64,000 bases of DNA from Balanoglossus misakiensis (lineage: Eukaryota; Hemichordata), in NCBI GenBank assembly GCA_040954595.2, contig CM082587.2, forward strand, positions 10,416,001-10,480,000, in the 5' to 3' direction. A model generated the notes under the pieces. It made no database searches and had not been told where the DNA came from. It saw nothing but the letters and a program-made list of their open reading frames with translations. The position numbers and the translations under genes are program-made. Below are positions 61,347 through 64,000 of this stretch, one piece after another (position 1 is the stretch's first letter; every line of letters begins with the position of its first letter).

Positions 61347-62163
61347 TTAAATGTTTGGAAACACCCAAGAAAGGAATATATCTGTCAATCTGGTGCTTAA
61401 CAAATCCCAGAATTCTTTATCATGGTATATTCTCTCTACATGAACATATGGATGCTTTCCTAAATACAAAACAAAATCACAGTATTCCACCCTGGCTATT
61501 GCCATCTGCATTTGAATTTGGGTCAGCCATGGACCAGATTCGAGATGAATATTTTTGTTTTGGTCCATGCTGACATTATTTTTCAGTTTCACGTATTCTT
61601 GTAAATCACACTCGGCACCAGTGCTTGGGCATTTAATTTCTATTACCCCCCTCCCATGACACTGACATTCAACCATGCCATCTGGGCTTGCCCCAAAATG
61701 TGGTTGACCTGGGTCAACAAATAACCCTGTTTCCCTTATTTTAAAATTTTTATGCGTTTTTTCATTTTCTATAAAATATAAACTTCTAGCAACATTTTCT
61801 TTTTCTATGCCATATTCAGTGTGAAAATTTCCTGAGAAGTGATTACAATTAAGAATGGATTTAAGAATTGAATGATTGGATGATTGATTTTTAACATGAA
61901 CAATTTTATAAGCTAAACTGGCGGTAATTCTCCCAACCCTCTGATTAACCCACCCTTGATTGGTTGCTTGACCCCTGGTGCTTTCCTCAATTAAATTACA
62001 TAGATCCTGGGTATATTCTGACGCAAGTGATTCAATCCCCCCATTTAATTTATGTTTCCTGCAAATTTCTGTAAATGTTGGTAAATGAGCGTCATCACTT
62101 TCAGAGTCACTGTCTGACAAGTAGCGGCTGGCAAGTGAATCTCTTTCACACACACGTTTCCAT
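61347..62163 (-). CDS. YqaJ-like nuclease exon (last exon)
   Basis: WKRVCERDSLASRYLSDSDS..., WVNQRVGRITASLAYKIV, IEKENVARSLYF, FGASPDGMVECQCHG, VIEIKCPS, WLTQIQMQMAIA, CDFVLYLG. GRITAS, E..A, GASPDG, EIKCP and the QIQ.QM motif are the conserved YqaJ/lambda-exonuclease-like active-site blocks, all present. The acceptor TTTCAG/A at 62164 follows a phase-2 donor, so the upstream Met at 62234 is intronic. It converges on the transposase with 281 bp between stops. Confidence 0.88.
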
Positions 62164-62405
62164 CTGAAACAAAATATAAATATGTTGTCTGTGGTGTCGG
62201 GTCCATCAGTGAAGTACACAACAGGTTGACTCAAAGAACAACTTTAATGCATGCACAACACGAGTCAGCAAAACTACAGAAGCGAGGCTTGATCATCGCC
62301 GGGCATCATGGGAAATACAGGCCATGCAATGTAAACCATATGTGTAACAACTACTCATGCCAGGCTCATATGACTGGCGTGGTGCTACATGGTCCTAATT
62401 CTTAC

Positions 62406-62486
62406 CTTTTTTCAAGGTCATCTGGAATTGTTGCAGGCTTGTACATGCTAACTGTTGGTTGTGTCAGTTGAGAGCTCCTCTTTTTT
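62406..62486 (-). CDS. YqaJ-gene exon: linker
   Basis: KKRSSQLTQPTVSMYKPATI then PDDLEKR, ending phase 2 at GTAAG. The join AG/A TGG keeps frame with the last exon. The acceptor GATGTTAG is plausible; the start position is less certain than the donor. Confidence 0.55.
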
Positions 62487-62535
62487 CTAACATCGATCAG
62501 TGTTCGAAATTCATAGGAAATATCAACCAGTCACC

Positions 62536-62567
62536 AGGACTGGCAACTTCAAAAAGTTGCCAGTCCT
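62536..62567. repeat. Perfect 14-bp stem hairpin and CCAGTC-rich repeats
   Basis: AGGACTGGCAACTT, loop CAAA, AAGTTGCCAGTCCT. The intron to 62885 contains further ACCAGTCCT/GGACTGGT motifs and a GACTGGTAA...TTACCAGTC hairpin near 62819. Confidence 0.8.
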
Positions 62568-62879
62568 GCCAAAAACTTACCAGTCCTGATATTATGCCTT
62601 ACAATTAAATGTAAATCAAATATAACTGAGAAGATATTACCTTATCTGTGAACAATTGAAGATGGGATGGAATCATATTTCTCTTAACATTACTTTGATT
62701 TGATAATTTTCAAGCTTTTACATCATTGTTTCTTTTATTTGCAATACATGAACTGGGGAAAGTCTAAAAGATGCCATGATACCACTGGTCAACTCCCATG
62801 TTTCAACCTGTCTGTCGGACTGGTAACATTTTATTTTTACCAGTCCTACAGAAAAACAACCAGTCTCGGACTGTCGGAC

Positions 62880-63060
62880 AGGCTTTATTTCGTACACTGC
62901 ATCGATGTCGTCCAGGAGCTGTGGTACCACAGACTTTTTGGGGCGGTCCCATTGACACTGGACATCAGTCCCAACCACAGTGTTTCTGTCCTGGTGTCGC
63001 TCGCCAAACGACCATTAGCCAAACAACATGGCGGCAACATGTTTGCACGCCTGGTCATCC
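62880..63060 (-). pseudogene. YqaJ-gene exon: SWIM zinc-finger second half, with an in-frame stop
   Basis: Begins ADDQACKHVAAMLFG and meets TAA at 63017-63015. The same frame continues WSFGERHQDRNTV, VQCQWDRPKKSVVPQLL and DDIDAVYEIKP. C-x-H (CKH) closes the SWIM finger begun in the previous exon (CECPA), and the C.W..P.K segment is typical of SWIM-YqaJ proteins. The 3' border of the exon was not fixed. Confidence 0.65.
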
Positions 63061-63220
63061 CTGTGACAAGAAATGCAGTTTTCATCAATGAATTGATTCA
63101 GCTAACTGTCTATAAAATGATATTGCCTGATAGTAAGTTTGAAAAAAAAATGATTACCGGGATGCATCATATTCGTACTTTGGTTATAAATGTGTGAAAT
63201 TGTATTTAGTTGCTACTTAC

Positions 63221-63360
63221 GCAGGGCATTCACAAGATGACGACATGATATTTGCTTCCTCTAAAATCACCCATAACTTGTACAGAGCTTGTTGTTCAGT
63301 TTCTCTGACACACACTCCTCTTACATATATAAATCTGTCATCGATCTTGTACATTTGTAC
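63221..63360 (-). CDS. YqaJ-gene exon: SWIM zinc-finger first half
   Basis: VQMYKIDDRFIYVRGVCVRE, YKLWVILEEANIMSSSCECP. V.g.c..S...Y.v.v.l....i....C.CP is the SWIM entry. 140 nt, phase 0 in and 2 out, consensus splice sites. Confidence 0.75.
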
Positions 63361-63721
63361 CTAACACAAGTGAAGTTGTCAAGAAGGAAAAAAAAGTTGG
63401 TCAAATTATGATGCAATGCATATAAGAACTTGGATTAAAACTGGGTCCAGCTCAGCGCTAGCAATGTGGGTTAACCCATATATAATGTGCTACATTATTC
63501 CTACACATCAATGATCATATGAAGCAAAGAATTCGTCAGGCTATCATCATTGCTTGATGTGTGCACAAGGGACTCAAAGCCAATGAGCCCACACAGGAGA
63601 TTCACTACAACTATAGTGTACAAGCATTTACATGTAAAGCAAACTGTACTCAAACTATTTTTCTATATACATTCTGAGATTCAAGCAAAAATGGGAAAAC
63701 AAGATACAAGTAGAAACTTAC

Positions 63722-63925
63722 TTTATTGACATGGCCATCATTATGTAGTTTCCATCCATCTGATAATTTGTAATTATTGATCATTGACTTACACCACCCA
63801 TTGGAAAATAAAAACATAATAACCCTTGGAAGTTCAACATCTGGTAAAAGGTTCAGATCATCTGTCCATTCCTTTACACTGTCAGGGTTAACCAGCAATC
63901 TCGCATCAGAGGTAGTTCTGTACAT
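63722..63925 (-). CDS. YqaJ-gene exon, possible first coding exon
   Basis: The Met at 63925 opens MYRTTSDARLLVNPDSVKEW, then LNLLPDVELPRVIMFLFS and YKLSDGWKLHNDGHVNK, the LP.v....i..yL...YK...W pattern seen before the SWIM finger in these proteins. The donor AAA/GTAAGT is in phase 0. A CAG acceptor just after the Met means the exon may instead be internal, with more exons beyond the window. Confidence 0.65.
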
Positions 63926-64000
63926 CCAAAATGAAAATACAGTCAGATAAAAATATCATGAGCTAATATTTATTGACCATCGTTTAATTGTAAGCTTCTT

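Larger units (their letters stand above)
51205..64000. mobile_element. ISL2EU/PIF-Harbinger-like transposon: THAP-DDE transposase and convergent SWIM-YqaJ gene
   Basis: A five-exon + gene (THAP, coiled coil, DDE_4-type transposase; 51205-61065) converges on a multi-exon - gene (SWIM zinc finger, YqaJ-like nuclease; 63925-61347). As I recall, eukaryotic ISL2EU elements pair a DDE transposase with a YqaJ-type nuclease. Terminal repeats were not identified; the right end may lie beyond the window. Both genes carry single lesions, and intron 1 is filled with later insertions. Confidence 0.65.

Noticed and set aside
62226-62471. 81-residue + frame and neighbouring + frames to 63197
   Set aside because: They overlap introns and exons of the minus-strand SWIM-YqaJ gene and have no features of their own.

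Overview
The window reads as nuclear DNA of an invertebrate animal. Genes carry GT-AG introns, extracellular modules (C-type lectin, LDLa, CUB, sushi, EGF, HYR, ephrin-receptor-like) sit on separate phase-1 exons, and the sequence is packed with DNA transposons, foldback elements, MITEs and LINE fragments. The domain mix fits an invertebrate deuterostome (lancelet, hemichordate or echinoderm), but I cannot name the species.

Layout: (1) 2-5026 (+) is the 3' part of an autonomous Helitron-like (Helentron) gene, a Rep/helicase protein with a fused C-terminal EEP-type endonuclease. (2) 5027-8089 is non-coding and holds a long hairpin, poly-G runs and a TIR element with a Tigger-like transposase remnant. 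(3) 8090-19848 is a head-to-tail array of about eight related non-autonomous units. Each is a stack of ~239-bp repeats plus a unique 3' part, a GAA run and, in some units, a 29-nt terminal hairpin. Almost every ~239-bp repeat carries AGGTCA half sites in DR1 and DR4 spacing. (4) 19850-21000 holds large palindromes.

(5) 21030-50077 (-) is one very large mosaic gene with more than 30 recognisable exons. From N to C: C-type lectin, LDLa, three CUBs, sushi domains with one calcium-binding EGF, Thr-rich mucin segments, an expansin-like pair (double-psi barrel plus CBM63-like), more mucin, a Cys-rich two-exon module I cannot name that occurs twice, HYR, sushi, three ephrin-receptor-like repeats and an EGF. 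Nearly all exons are in compatible phase, but two carry in-frame stops, two carry 1-nt frameshifts, one sushi exon seems truncated by a repeat and one splice acceptor is lost. It is therefore either a decaying paralogue or a defective or error-containing allele. No signal-peptide exon and no 3' end were found. Its introns hold seven copies of a foldback TTAA MITE, eight copies of a TA-flanked MITE, a LINE with a perfect target duplication and a CAGTGTTTCC-ended element.

(6) 51205 to the window end is a cut-and-paste transposon of the ISL2EU/PIF-Harbinger-like kind. A five-exon THAP plus DDE transposase gene on + converges on a SWIM/YqaJ-nuclease gene on -. Each protein has isolated disabling lesions. 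The first intron of the transposase gene is swollen to 7.3 kb by nested insertions, several with clear TIRs and target duplications.

How it fits together: the host content is essentially the mosaic gene, probably a secreted or surface-anchored glycoprotein with carbohydrate- and protein-binding modules. Nearly everything else is mobile DNA, and two autonomous element types flank the region.
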